Assembly: GCF_030463535.1 (NCBI RefSeq)
Contig: NC_132893.1
Location: 26,844,782-26,908,781 of the forward strand
Direction of reading: 5' to 3'
Length of the DNA stretch: 64,000 nucleotides
Source: Salminus brasiliensis
Lineage: Eukaryota > Chordata > Actinopteri > Characiformes > Bryconidae
Part shown: positions 1 through 10,502 of the stretch, in pieces
Layout: each line of letters opens with the position of its first letter
Numbering within the stretch: the stretch's first letter is position 1
Notes under the pieces: generated by a model
The model's database searches: none
Told to the model about the DNA's origin: nothing
What the model saw: the letters and a program-made list of their open reading frames with translations, nothing else
Position numbers and translations under genes: made by a program

Positions 1-200
1 GTAGTGCTGATGCATACCATGTCAACATCCACATAATATCATATGGTCCCTGTGACCCTGCAAAATGCACCTATATATTGGGTGTTATTTTTGATAAAAT
101 GGCCAATGAGTGAAGGTATAATCTGGCAGCTCAGTATATGCATTAAATAAAGAATATATATTCTCATAATGTACTGTTTTTTGTTTGTTTTTTTTTCCAG

Positions 201-677
201 CCCTGGACCCAACTACCCATGCATTGGGGCTGTGAGTCTGAAAAGATTCTCATATGTCAAGTAGAAGCTGAGGACAGAGATGTGGGTAAGCTGAAGGCCT
301 CCACAGGCCACAACTTCACAATACAGGAAACAATGACGACGACACCAGAGAAAGAAAGCACTGCTCTGGTCAGGCCTAATCAAATGGAACTGGTATCTCA
401 TGGCAAGGAGGAAAGGAGGCAGCCTTTGCTAGCAGTGGACCTTCAGACTTCACAAATTCATCCTGTTCATACTCATTCTCCTTACAGGAACCAAACTCCT
501 GCGACCAGCCCTGTGGACTCACCAACGAGAGTCTTCCAAGGAATTGCAAAACCTCGTTCTTCAGAAACAGAGACGCTGCTGAAACCAAAGCCACATAATA
601 CGGCCTTACTTGCCACATATGTGACAGTAGACATGTTTGTGCAGGGTAAAGGACCAAAAAAGCAAGGTGTGCAGTGA
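201..677 (+). CDS. Probable 3' terminal coding exon of an unidentified plus-strand gene (cytokine-receptor tail candidate)
   Basis: A polypyrimidine tract ending in CAG at 200 is a strong 3' splice site. An open frame runs from 201 to a TGA at 675-677, about 158 residues, beginning PWTQLPMHWGCESEKI. The ATG at 219 is internal to the exon and is probably not a start. The peptide is hydrophilic and rich in Ser, Thr and Pro. It has no membrane segment and ends near TYVTVDMFVQ, which would fit a cytoplasmic receptor tail. The exon is tail-to-tail with il6st, whose stop lies 1.3 kb away. In human, IL31RA faces IL6ST this way, so an il31ra-like or other class I cytokine receptor is the leading guess. 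That rests on synteny, not on recognised homology. A GT site at 646 (CAGG|GTAAAG) could make this an internal exon. An ATTAAA at 978-983 is a possible poly(A) signal. Confidence 0.5.
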   Translation, partial: PWTQLPMHWGCESEKILICQVEAEDRDVGKLKASTGHNFTIQETMTTTPEKESTALVRPNQMELVSHGKEERRQPLLAVDLQTSQIHPVHTHSPYRNQTPATSPVDSPTRVFQGIAKPRSSETETLLKPKPHNTALLATYVTVDMFVQGKGPKKQGVQ

Positions 678-1998
678 ATGGTATGGTTGTTAGGACAATG
701 ATAAAGTGCCACCCTGCCCCTTGCTGAAAAAGTATACATGAAGTATAAGTACACTGAATTACCAGCTTTTTCCGGCAGCCTCACTACAGTTATTGTCTTA
801 AACACTGCAGTAGTTACACTGAAATTCATGCTTTAATATTTCATATGATAGACAATTCTGGCTGTTGGCTTTCTAGTCCAATACTGTATCTTAAAGAATG
901 GCACTAGTGTTCTCATTTATAGAGCTTGCTACTGTGTGTGCTGCTCTCTGAAGCACTTTTGTAAACACTTGTAATGGATTAAAGGGAAAGGGAGGAAAGG
1001 AAGAGAAGGTTTGTTTTGATAAATGAGGTTTTATTATTTCTCATAATGTCATTACAAAGTTTAATATCAGTGATGAACTTGTATGTGACATTATGGAAAA
1101 AGATACATGTGAAAAGGCATGCATTAAAATCCTCAACAGTCACTTCTGATAATGTAGTGTTCATTTTCTGCTGCACAAACTAGAAAACGTTTAATTAAGC
1201 AAATGAAACAGCATATCATGACACAAAAAGGTGCAATAATACTCCAGGAGCAACAGTGAATGTTGCAGCTTTATCAGATATTACGAACTATTTTGCTAAA
1301 ATGCACAGTAGGGCTTTTGCATACTCTTAGGAAGTTGGTGTCCAAGTGTTAGTGGAGATTGAATTAAGATGGAATTCACACTAAACTTAATTCCAGACAC
1401 GCTTAGGCTGCAGTCCTTTAACGGCCCATGCAGGCAAAGGCAAGAATTGGTATTCTTTCTTTAGGACTGAAAGCACTTGTGGCCACAGAATTGCAAAGCA
1501 GTCCTTAATGCACTTTTTAAAAACAATACATTCACATTACCTATCTTTACCTCTCAATTCAGTAAACCAGTGAAAGCAGTAATTGTATAAGTATTGCATA
1601 TAGAATATATATTTATTAAAAAAAAGAACATTAAAATGAAAAAGAGCTCAATTTTCCAGGCACACGTCATTGGCGTGTTTTAAGCCTGATGACTGTAACA
1701 GTTTTGCTGATACAGCCACAAACCAACAAATTGATTCTGTTTCACAAAAACCTTGTATCTCTATTTTTGCTGTTTTTCATCAATTCATGATGAATAGAGC
1801 AAATCTTTTAAAACTGACTTCTATTACAAGTACAGAAGAACAGTTGGCATTTTGGAGATACGAGGTTCTGTGAGACAATGCTGAAATACATTTTCTTGGT
1901 TTAAGCAGCAGTTCATGTAAAGCCTTAAAAAGGCTGTTAAACTGAACAAAGGCACAGGATTGTGTTAACACTGAGAAGCAGCAGCGGTCACTGTCCTC
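678..1998. other. Convergent 3' intergenic/UTR region between the plus-strand exon and il6st
   Basis: This stretch has no coding potential and must hold both 3' UTRs. On the plus strand, ATTAAA occurs at 978-983. On the minus strand, an AATAAA (read as tttatt at 1612-1617) lies about 385 nt past the il6st stop, and another lies near 1029-1034. The true 3' ends cannot be fixed from sequence. Overlapping tail-to-tail transcripts are possible. Confidence 0.5.
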
Positions 1999-2550
1999 TC
2001 ACTGGGGTCGGTAGCCGTTTTGCTGCGGCATGTACCCAGGGGCGGGGCCTGGAGGATCCTCTGTAAGTGTGGGCGTGTCCTCTTCCTCCATTGGACTAAA
2101 GCAGCTTGGCTCCTCTGCCTCCTGCGGCTGCAGCTGCTCCAGGCCTCTTCCGCGTCTAAAATAAGAGTTTCTCTGGTGGCTGCTGCTGTCCAGCATATTC
2201 TCAGGGTGCTCCTCACAGTCCAAGAGAGGCTGTGTGGACTCTGATCGAATGAAGACAGGGGCTTGCAGGCTGGGGGTCTGACCCTTATAGCCGCTGGCCA
2301 CCACTGAAGAATACTGCACCGTGCTGGCAGTGGTCTGGCCAGAGTCGCCCTCATCACTGTCGGAAACGCTCTGCCGCGGGGAAGACATGCAGGATGACCC
2401 GCCAATGCCGCTGCTGTGTTCTTCTGAAAAGTATTTGTCCTTCTTCAGTGGCAACATGGTTTTGTCCTCCTCGCATAAAGACTTTCTGTCAAAAACGTCC
2501 ACCTCCACCACGCTCACATCAGGCAGTGTAGCTTCTTTTGGAGTGTCCGT
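1999..2550 (-). CDS. il6st: il6st last coding exon: cytoplasmic tail with STAT3/SOCS3 docking sites
   Basis: Acceptor TCTCAG before 2550; TGA at 2001-1999. Conserved blocks are DVSVVEV, HSSGIGGSSCMSS, STVQYSSVV (Y760, the SHP2/SOCS3 site), GYKGQ (Y768, a YxxQ STAT3 site) and SESTQPLLDCEE (dileucine internalisation motif). The tail is about 55 residues shorter than human after the dileucine block. The human YFKQ position reads YFRR. The protein ends GYMPQQNGYRPQ. Confidence 0.96.
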   Translation of the reverse strand, partial: TDTPKEATLPDVSVVEVDVFDRKSLCEEDKTMLPLKKDKYFSEEHSSGIGGSSCMSSPRQSVSDSDEGDSGQTTASTVQYSSVVASGYKGQTPSLQAPVFIRSESTQPLLDCEEHPENMLDSSSHQRNSYFRRGRGLEQLQPQEAEEPSCFSPMEEEDTPTLTEDPPGPAPGYMPQQNGYRPQ

Positions 2551-2710
2551 CTGAGAGAAACCAGAGAGCTGTTAGCTTCTTATGGAATTATTTAAACTGA
2601 ATTTTGGGTAGCATTCAGAATGGGTAAAAGAAACTCAAGGACACTGATTAGTTACTGCTGTCTTTCTATATATCATTCCTGTAATTATATATGGACCTTT
2701 TGTTCTTTTG

Positions 2711-2766
<56 letters not shown>

Positions 2767-5700
2767 ACCACCACAATACACTCTACCCTTCCAAAGCCTA
2801 TATTTCCAAACTTTTAATTTCAGTCTTTTAAACTACACACTTTTTTTTACTCAATATTTAAATTTAGAAATTTAAACACCACCACCACCAATTGAAATTA
2901 TATATATATTTTTAAAAGATTTTCCCTTTTTGGCCAACCGTGCTGACTCCGGTCGCTGGTAGCAAAGATTTATTAAGGTTTAAGGGAGTTTATGCCACTT
3001 TATTTAACTTTAGCTTTATTTTCTGTAGCTTCATTTTAGAATCATCTACACATAGGGCTGGGCAATTAATCAAAACTAACATTCAGAACCTGTAATCTCT
3101 ATATAATGCCCATGTCGGTTATTTAGATTTGAAAAAGTCTGTAACCAAATGGGATATATTTTTTGTGACGCCACTGAAAATGTTAACAGTAGTGTAATTA
3201 CAGATACAAATGATAAGAAGAAAAGCAAAGCAAAGCAACCCAAACAGCAGTCACCTTCAAGAAACCTAGGTAAAGAATACGAATTTACAAAACAATTAAA
3301 TTGTCTTTGACACTGTGTAACCTGTGAGATCATCTGGTACCAAGTTCGAAATACAAACACAAGACTGTATAAACAGTAAGAAAGGATTCTGATCTTAGCT
3401 CACTCACCCTAATGGGACAGTCAGGTGACCAGGTAGCAATAGTGCTGTGGTGGGGGTCTGGAACCTGTGGCCATAAATGCTTCTTAATCCTAAGGAAATA
3501 AATGATCAACAAGCTCTTTAAGCTACAAACAGGTGGTAATTAATCATTAAAACATGCTCAAATAGTTGAGATGATTTCTAAAACAACTTAAATCATTACA
3601 ATAAACAAGCTTTACATCTCTAAAGTGCACTTCCTTTTCTTGTAAATTCAATGGTGTGCTTCTGGTTAACAGCTTTCTTTTTCAAGTTAAGTAAAAAGCA
3701 TGCTGGCACATGTCGTTGACTCACACTTCTCTGTTCTTGAGGGAGAACATCATTATGAAAACTATGAAGAACAGGAAGCCCAAGCATACAAACACAATGA
3801 TCACCTCGATTTCACCAACATCTGCAGAAGAGATAAAAATACACACATCAGTCCAAACTAAATTAATAGTGAGGCATCATAAATTACTCAAGTTTATTTA
3901 CCCACGATGTATATTACAATGTTAAAAGGCATTTTTTTGTTGGTGTCAGAACAATGAGTAATACGTTTTTCAAGCAGGCTTAAGGAAAGTACCTTCTACC
4001 AGTTCACACCTGAAATTCACACTTTTTTTTTTTTTTACGACTGCCTGTACACACCACATATGAGCGTTAAGATGTGTGAACTAAACTAAACTTTTTCAGT
4101 AAGGTCTGGGGTGCTGCTGTGTTTTGCCATGGAGAGTTTGTTGCACATTTTAACATTTTGCTAAAAAAAAAAAAAATCCAAATATAAAAAATAATAAAAT
4201 CGAAGGAACACGTACCGTACTTCTTAGTGTACAAAATGTAATTGGAGCCGTTTACTGAGCCCATCTCATTTGATGCCATGATGTGTACCTCATACTTATT
4301 TTCGCTTGCCAGTCCAGTCAGCTTGTATGAGAGGACATTGCTGTCGACCACAACAGCTGCCAATCAGATCAAATGATGAGACAAAAAAGGTCATGAATAA
4401 GTCTTTGTATTCAGTACCAGTTAGAACACTATTGGTCTTGTGCAAGATTATCTAAATTCTTCTGGTCTAACCAAACACAACGTTCACATTCAGAACTGCT
4501 GAGTGAACAACAATCTTCACCAATCAATCCAACCCCGTTTCACTTACATTGCTCATTGTCTCCCGTTTTGTAGAAGATGGTGTAATTGGTGAGAAATCCT
4601 TGCTGACTAGCAATTGCAATCTCCTCCCATTTTAATAAAGCACTGTTCTTTTGTGTGTTGGTTCCAACAACAGAAGGACCCTTCAGAGGAGCTGGAATTA
4701 TTAGGCAGATTGAGATGTTAACAACAGTGAAACAAAAAATTGGCAAAATTAATTTACCTCTAAACCATTCCTCTACACACAAAATGCATTAAAGGTGCCC
4801 TAGAATGGACAACTGTAATTCCAAACCCCCAAAACTTTCTCATAACAGTCTTGACTTGTTTTATTTACAAACCCACACAATTTACATAAACCCAGCTAAC
4901 CCTAGTCAAAATCCATCAGCCACTTCAAAAGTATATGGTGGTGTTGATACTTTCAAGCTGTTTTCACGTATGAACGTATGAAGTTGCCTGTTCACACATA
5001 CAGCGCACAGCTGGAGGTTTTCCGAGTGGGACACGTTCTCACTACAGAAAATGTTCCTTGTGCAGGAGACACAGCATGACCCACTGTGAATTCTCCATTC
5101 ACACATGGGCTCAGTGGGACATTAACCAGACTATGCACTAAGGGGCTGGCAGTATAAAGTCCTGGTATTAAATGATACAACTGATCAAACAAAACATCTG
5201 CATTCACACATACAGCTCCTCTCTGTAATGTCCAGAAAAGTTCTGGGTTACCATGCATGTGTGAAAAGATTTTTAGGCAATTTCTGTTACTGCAGCCTTT
5301 CATGTACCAGTGTTTGTAGTAGGGCAATTTGAGGAAGCTAAAGCCATTAACGTGAGCAGATAACCAAGATAGTGGAGTGATCTGTGAGTACTCATGGTGT
5401 CGTAAACCAGACAATAAAAGCAGAGCTCACTGTCCACCATAAATGAAAAAAAAAGAAGAAAAAAAAGGTTTAGTTTGTTCGTTTTTTTTTTACAACAAAC
5501 AAAATCACATTTTTACAATTTATACAACAACTAAAAAAATACTTAGCAAATCAAGGCCATTCTGAACAAATCACCAGTGAACAAAATAAATAACAAGACT
5601 ATACAATTCAGACTCAAAAGATCACAGATAAATGTGTAAAGAATGTGAATGATACATACGTCCTTGTTGTAGATAAGCTTCTACAGTTGGTACATTTCTC

Positions 5701-8419
5701 CCTTGGACGTTGTAAAGCTGGCCTCTGAGCCTCTCTCGATAAATCGGATAGACAGATATGTTGTAGCGTTTGAATGGCTCAAAGTTACCTATACACGTAA
5801 AATTGTAAAATGTAGTTAGCAATTGTAAAAAAATAAATAAAAAAAAAAATCATAAAAATAAAAATAAATAAAAAACACACACATCACAGAGAATATTCTT
5901 AATATTATCTTGACAGATTTCAAAACAATCAAGCTTCATCAGTGCCACCATACTGGACACCACTCATTCCAGTGAGAACATTGTTTAAATTAGCATGTGA
6001 TATGCCATATAAGTGTGGCACTTGCTTGTAAAAAAACATTATAATGTGCATGAAGTGAGCTGTAATGTGTGTGCTGCAATTACTTTAACAAGTCCGAGTT
6101 CTCACCTTTAAGATCTGTACTATTCATACTGCCCAACACTCTCTGCCAGTCCCTCTTTTTGTCTGGAACTGACACCCATTCAATCAAGTACTCATGGACA
6201 GGTCTGTTTGCCTCTGTGGGTATAAGCCACTCCACCCTCAGCAGCCCACCATGGACTGTGGAACGAATGTGGCCTACTCCTGAAGGACGATCTAGAATGA
6301 AAAAACAACAAAACCGCTCAGCTCACTGGCACTTTTATTTTCATTTATATTTACCTATGATGAATGATAATGATGTAGATGATGGATGACATACATTGCT
6401 TAGAGATCTTAAATGTGGTCAAGGGAGAAACCCCTACGGAATTGTTTGCAGTCATTTTGATATAAGCCCATTCTCCTTTTAAGTGGAACTGGTGCTCATT
6501 AGAATGAACAACTAGCCTCTGAGGACTGAACCCATCTTCTTCAATTGAAAGGTTATATCCTAATATTTTTCCGTTAGACCTCACAGGCTCCTGCGCCATA
6601 ACACAGAATCAGAAATCAAAATGGTTAGCGTCCATACAGAATAACTAATCAATGAGAAACAGTAGAACAAACAAATAATTCTAATAAAAATAAAAAATAA
6701 AAAAATAAATACATACTGTAAAAATGAGCATTTTACCTTCCAAATCAACGTCACAAGTCCGTCATCACCCCCATAAACTCTCCACAGATCTGGTCCCCGT
6801 TCAGGAACTAAAACAAACATACAACAACAACAAAAAATTTAATAGAATGAGCAATCCATGAAAAGTATGGTTATATATACTTTTTGTTTGGAATCTACAA
6901 TATTTGCATGACACTTCCTCAATGGATCAACTTTAAATATTAAACAACAATTGGTGTAGCAACTCCTATTATCTTTTTTTGTTCTACATCCATATTCAAC
7001 TGCAACTCACTTGCTTCTGGGGTACGAGCGGTCACGTTGTGACTCCAGTCACTCCAGTAACCAAACTCTTTATGGTGAATGCTGCGCATCTGAACCACAT
7101 ATTCAGTGTATGGCTGAAGGGACTGCAGCCTGAAGGATTCTGTATAAGCTTTAGTGGCATTCTGGGATACCTAAAAGAAAAAGTTCAAACTCAGAAAACA
7201 CGTAAAATCACATGAAAAATGGCTAACCGAAAACTTGTTTAACTCATAGGCAGACAGCCATTTGTGGTAATAGCTTAAAGTACCAAACTAAGAAACCATG
7301 CAGCATCTTCAGCAAAAGTTGAAATCGTATTGAATGGAGTTAATATACAATCTACTCTACCTCAGAAAACTCAGTTTGAATATTAGAGAGAAAAAAACTT
7401 AATTAAATTCAAATTTGATGATTAATGATTTAATTAGTTTCATCCTTCAGTCCACAACTACAAAGTACTTAGGATTACATTTGTCCAGTTGACGAATCCT
7501 GCTTGGCAGTATCTGATGTTGTACATGAGTTGAAAGGCTGTTCTGTGAATGGGATGTGTCCAGTTCACCATTAAAGATGTTGGAAAGTTGCTTTCAGGAA
7601 TAATCTTCAAATTCGATGGCGGATTTGGTTTCACTTGGAGAGGAAAAAAAACAACAAAAAAACAAAACAAAAAAAACAGGCATTTTAGACATTTTTTAAC
7701 TTCACTCGTAACACGTCATCTTCAAAAAATCAACTTTTCTCACATACCAAAACATTCTGCCTCTTTCTTCAGTTCTTCTGAACTTTCATTCCCCAGTGCA
7801 TTCCTCACTTCGACCCAGGCATTCAATTCCATATGATTTGGAAAAGTCCCTAAATTGACGACGAGTTTGTTAGTGAGAGGCTTGGTACTAGAAGAACTGT
7901 GACGTTTCTCTGACAATAGAGCCCTGCAACAGAGAGGAACAATAAAGTGTTAATAAACAAAGTTATGCAGAAATATTTATGTTTGAGACTTTCTCTCAAA
8001 TCATTTATTAAGGGAAAGTAATGAATTTCATAGATGTGAGTTTAAGAGACATTTATACTTTTTATAAGGATTACAAAACAATTCATTACTATTCACTTTA
8101 AGCACCCAAACGAACCCTGCATAGAGGATATAGGTGGTGGGAATAAGTGGATCTCTGGTGCCGGGATCCCATGAACATGTTAAACTGGGTGACATCCTGT
8201 CGCCATCTTGAACCACTATACAAGTCAGATTGTTAGGCTTTAAGGGTTGATCTGAAAGACATCAATGTCACCATTTTGTCAGTAACAGCAAAACTGTCAT
8301 GTCTTTGAATGCATCAGCACATAATGCATTCCTAAAATGAATAAAATACAGTACAATAAAATTACAGTTTTCATATCATATCAAATATATTTAGAAAGAA
8401 ATACATACACACACACATA

Positions 8420-8450
<31 letters not shown>

Positions 8451-9889
8451 CCAAAAAACAACTCACATCCCATAGAAAGGTAGATCCCGTATGTACATGG
8501 AGGTTCATATGACGGACTTTGTTTGGAAGCACTACACTTTAATGGGCTTTTCATGCCAGTGCTGATATTCAAAGTAACAGCAACAGCTGATTTGTTGATT
8601 TTCTTGTAAAACTCCCGAGGAACAGAAACATTTGCAAAAAACCATTCAATGTCATCTGCAGTGTAACGTGAATCCTCCTGAAGCAAACATGTAGCTGTGA
8701 ATTCCTTTCCCAGCTCAACCGGAATGTGTGTTGGAGAGTCTGGTTGTATTTTTGCACAACTTTGAATAGAACCTGGGGACAGAAGGAACAATCCATTTTA
8801 GACTGAAAGTCACAAAGTACAAATTACACAAAAAGCCAGCGATCCCAGATCAACACATTCAGAAGTGTGGAATCCATAACTCATTTTCCCATTACAGTTG
8901 CTGTTGCTATGCCCGTCAAATGTTAAACTCAGGCCATTTAACAGCACCCAGATAGGGGTGGGCGATATGGTAAAAATCATATCACAATATTTAATTTATC
9001 TTTATTTCCATGATACATAATTTTTATTGTGATATTTTGACAAAAGTAAATGAACACGCACAAGTAGCTGCAGATTTAAAAGCAATCCAAATTCTAGTCC
9101 ATATAAGTTTTATTCCTGTCACAATAAACAGGACTAATTACACTGTCTGTAATGAAACATGCAGTTGCTCAGTGTTCTTTAAGCCTTGACGGTATCCACA
9201 ATATGCTCAAAAAACGATATCACAATAATAAAACTGATCATGATATAACAAAATACTGTAACACTGCCATGTGAAGCTTAAAGGTTCTAAAGTACCACAC
9301 AAGTTTTAACATTTAAGAAAAAATTTATTATTCCAAAACAATCTGGCTTTCCAAGATTTAGACATACAGATCAGTTAAGACACATAAGGCTGAAAATGAG
9401 CAAACTACAAACAGACAAAAAGGATTCTGAAAATCAGATTTACATTAAATTAACCCAGACACAGCTTTTAGACCTGGTGTTAAACCCTCAAGATTTCATG
9501 TCTAATAAGAAGGTTGGACATTGTGTCAATCATTATTGTGCAGGCGGTCGGTGTTCTGAAAAGCAAAGATATATCTCAGCTGCCACTCAACAGCAATTTC
9601 TCACTCAAATATACTGCTTATTTTATACTGTAATTTTCCATACCATGACAAGAATTTGCTTAAAATGTAAAGTTTGAGGCCAAATGACAGTATCATTTCC
9701 TGTACAGTTTATCTGCAGCTCAATAATGCAATGTGTTATGATTAACACAGGATATCTTCATGTGATCTGACAGCATCACACTTTTCTCCACTTCTAAGTC
9801 TACGCACGTATTACAGTAGTCTGCTTACCGACTGCAAAGCCGAAGAAGATACAGGAGATGAGCAATAAAGGTTGTAGTGAAGTGCCCAT
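1999..9889 (-). CDS. il6st: Interleukin-6 signal transducer gp130 (complete coding region, 15 exons)
   Basis: gp130 is the shared signalling receptor for IL-6, IL-11, LIF/CNTF-type cytokines. It sits in the plasma membrane and activates JAK1/STAT3. Coding exons in transcript order are 9889-9829, 8772-8467, 8251-8116, 7923-7748, 7633-7479, 7170-7011, 6807-6737, 6590-6395, 6291-6106, 5788-5660, 4691-4548, 4356-4216, 3821-3725, 3489-3408 and 2550-1999. They sum to 2592 nt (863 aa plus stop), and every junction keeps phase. Human gp130 is 918 aa. Domains in order: signal peptide (about 1-22), Ig-like D1, cytokine-binding module D2-D3 with WSDWS at 317-321, three further fibronectin III domains (about 332-620), a membrane helix (about 627-648), box 1 WPQVPDP at 659-665, then a tail with YSSV (Y760), YKGQ (Y768), QPLLD and a YMPQ...YRPQ end. 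All introns obey GT-AG. ankrd55 lies 5' on the same strand, as in human. Confidence 0.97.
2714..2765 (+). repeat. 52-nt poly(A) tract in the last il6st intron
   Basis: An uninterrupted run of A (poly-T on the transcribed strand) about 165 nt upstream of the last il6st acceptor. It may be the tail of an old retroelement or simple slippage. Short ACC-rich patches follow at 2766 and 2876. Confidence 0.95.
3408..3489 (-). CDS. il6st: il6st exon: box 1 JAK-binding motif
   Basis: Acceptor CCTTAG before 3489; donor AGG|GTGAGT. It encodes IKKHLWPQVPDPHHSTIATW then SPDCPIR. WPQVPDP (residues 659-665) is box 1, which recruits JAK1/JAK2/TYK2, and the following SxxAxWSP is also conserved with human gp130. 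Confidence 0.96.
3725..3821 (-). CDS. il6st: il6st exon: transmembrane helix
   Basis: Acceptor TTCTGCAG before 3821; donor GAAGT|GTGAGT. It encodes DVGEIE, then a 22-residue hydrophobic run (VIIVFVCLGFLFFIVFIMMF region), then the stop-transfer residues KNR. Human has GEIEAIVVPVCLAFLL...FNKRD at the same place. Confidence 0.95.
4216..4356 (-). CDS. il6st: il6st exon: fibronectin III D6, second part
   Basis: Acceptor TTGGCAG before 4356; donor TACG|GTACGT. It encodes VVVDSNVLSYKLTGLASENK and YEVHIMASNEMGSVNGS, closing the last extracellular domain. Confidence 0.93.
4548..4691 (-). CDS. il6st: il6st exon: fibronectin III D6, first part
   Basis: Acceptor TTCCAG before 4691; donor CAAT|GTAAGT. 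PPLKGPSVV, ALLKWEEI and GFLTNYTIFYKTGDNEQ track the human D6 sequence (PPSKGPTV...VLEWDQL...GFIRNYTIFYRT). Confidence 0.94.
5660..5788 (-). CDS. il6st: il6st exon: fibronectin III D5, second part
   Basis: Acceptor TATAG before 5788; donor GGAC|GTATGT. It encodes GNFEPFKRYNISVYPIYRER, then VPTVEAYLQQG, equivalent to human CYLITVTPVYADG...IKAYLKQ. Confidence 0.92.
6106..6291 (-). CDS. il6st: il6st exon: fibronectin III D5, first part
   Basis: Acceptor TTCTAG before 6291; donor AAAG|GTGAGA. It encodes VHGGLLRVEWLIPTEAN, then VHEYLIEWVSVPDKKRDWQR. This is the D5 layout (human LWVEWTTPRES...YILEWC...DWQ). The region is membrane-proximal and sets receptor geometry rather than binding ligand. Confidence 0.93.
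6395..6590 (-). CDS. il6st: il6st exon: rest of fibronectin III D4
   Basis: Acceptor GGCGCAG before 6590; donor CAAT|GTATGT. EPVRSNGKILGYNLSIEEDG matches the human EANGKILDYEVTL strand. The exon ends with KMTANNSVGVSPLTTFKIS. Confidence 0.92.
6737..6807 (-). CDS. il6st: il6st exon: start of fibronectin III D4
   Basis: A short 71-nt exon between TTTTAG and AAG|GTAAAA. It encodes PERGPDLWRVYGGDDGLVTL then IWK, equivalent to the human D4 start ending in VQLVWK. Confidence 0.9.
7011..7170 (-). CDS. il6st: il6st exon: second half of D3 with WSxWS motif
   Basis: Acceptor TTTTAG before 7170; donor GCAA|GTGAGT. It encodes SLQPYTEYVVQMRSIHHK followed by YWSDWS (WSDWS at residues 317-321), the hallmark of class I cytokine receptors. 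Confidence 0.95.
7479..7633 (-). CDS. il6st: il6st exon: first half of D3
   Basis: It starts after CTCCAAG and encodes VKPNPPSNLKIIPESN, almost identical in layout to human VKPNPPHNLSV, then LMVNWTHP and YNIRYCQ. The donor is AAT|GTAATC, a weaker GT site. It was chosen over a downstream GT because only it keeps phase with the WSDWS exon. Confidence 0.88.
7748..7923 (-). CDS. il6st: il6st exon: second half of D2
   Basis: Acceptor TTGCAG before 7923; donor TTTTG|GTATGT. Only one frame is open through the exon. It contains LNAWVEVRNALGNESSEEL, the counterpart of the human VWVEAENALGK segment at the end of D2. Confidence 0.92.
8116..8251 (-). CDS. il6st: il6st exon: first half of D2 (cytokine-binding module)
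   Basis: It begins after TTTCAG and ends GCAGG|GTTCGT. The peptide QPLKPNNLTCIVV...SLTCSWDPG carries the paired cysteines and Trp that mark the N-terminal half of a class I cytokine-receptor homology region. It matches the human KPKNLSC...CEWDGG segment. Confidence 0.92.
8421..8446. repeat. (TA)n microsatellite next to an il6st splice donor
   Basis: About 13 TA units start roughly 20 nt inside the intron after the D1 exon. Confidence 0.95.
8467..8772 (-). CDS. il6st: il6st exon: Ig-like domain D1
   Basis: Acceptor CCCCAG before 8772; donor GGAT|GTGAGT at 8467. It encodes about 102 residues, including PVELGKEFTATCLL and IEWFFANVSVPREFYKKIN. This is the layout of the gp130 N-terminal Ig domain, which contacts cytokine site III in the hexameric complex. 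Several N-glycosylation sequons (NVS, NKS, NIS) can be seen. Confidence 0.92.
8950..9275. repeat. Dispersed 'GGGTGGGCGATATGG' element in il6st intron 2
   Basis: It begins ggtgggcgatatggtaaaaa and contains paired ATATCACAATA-type segments at both ends (near 8986 and 9220), so it is a likely decayed foldback element. Related pieces recur in this window near 3057, 15925-16025 and 44560-45060, always with 'gggctgggca' or its complement at one edge. I assign no superfamily. Confidence 0.6.
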
Positions 9890-9907
9890 TGTGATGATTG
9901 CCAGTGC
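9829..9907 (-). CDS. il6st: il6st exon with start codon and signal peptide
   Basis: The acceptor is TTTTTACAG just before 9907, and the donor is GTCG|GTAAGC at 9829. The ATG lies at 9889-9887 after 18 nt of 5' UTR. It opens MGTSLQPLLLISCIFFGFAV, a typical short secretory signal with a leucine/phenylalanine-rich core. The exon ends in phase 1, and the next exon completes a Gly codon. Confidence 0.93.
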
Positions 9908-10283
9908 CTGTAAAAATGAAAATTGTATTTATATCAAATCACTAAATAAAAATGAAAAGAAATGGAAAACTTCTAAAAGGAGCAGCGTGAATCAAGATAC
10001 AGCAAGTATGAAGTGACTCACAAACGAAACAAAAGACCTGGCACAAAGAGGAGGAAGGAGAGGTTATCATTGCTTTACATGTAGTGCTAACTCAGACCAC
10101 AGTCACTATTTTAAGAATCACATGGTTACAAAAGACTTCCCCTTGTTAAAAACACTCAAAAGATCAGTTTCTAACTGTAACAGTAAACACACATTCAGAT
10201 TTTCTTCACACTTGTACAGGTGTTTAAATATAGTAAAGTGAGACAGACAGCTTATGTAGGCGAAATCCTTCAGATCTTATGAT

Positions 10284-10284
<1 letters not shown>

Positions 10285-10314
<30 letters not shown>
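10285..10314. repeat. (GT)n microsatellite
   Basis: About 15 perfect GT units within the putative first il6st intron. Confidence 0.97.
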
Positions 10315-10317
<3 letters not shown>

Positions 10318-10409
10318 CCAGTTAGCCTTCTGCAAGCAAAGCTGGTTGTTTTTATGGTGGTGAAAATCTTTTTGCAAATGTTCATTTGTGGAGGGAAAAA
10401 ATAAAATCC

Positions 10410-10414
<5 letters not shown>

Positions 10415-10496
<82 letters not shown>
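10415..10496. repeat. Long (TA)n microsatellite
   Basis: About 41 perfect TA units. Such tracts extrude cruciforms easily and are often polymorphic or mis-assembled. Confidence 0.97.

Positions 10497-10502
<6 letters not shown>

Noticed and set aside
219..677. ATG at 219 as the start of a complete 152-aa gene
   Set aside because: The open frame runs upstream to an excellent splice acceptor at 200, so the Met is probably internal to a terminal exon.
7441..7479. Alternative D3 donor CTAA|GTACTT
   Set aside because: It would end the exon in phase 1, but the WSDWS exon needs phase 0.
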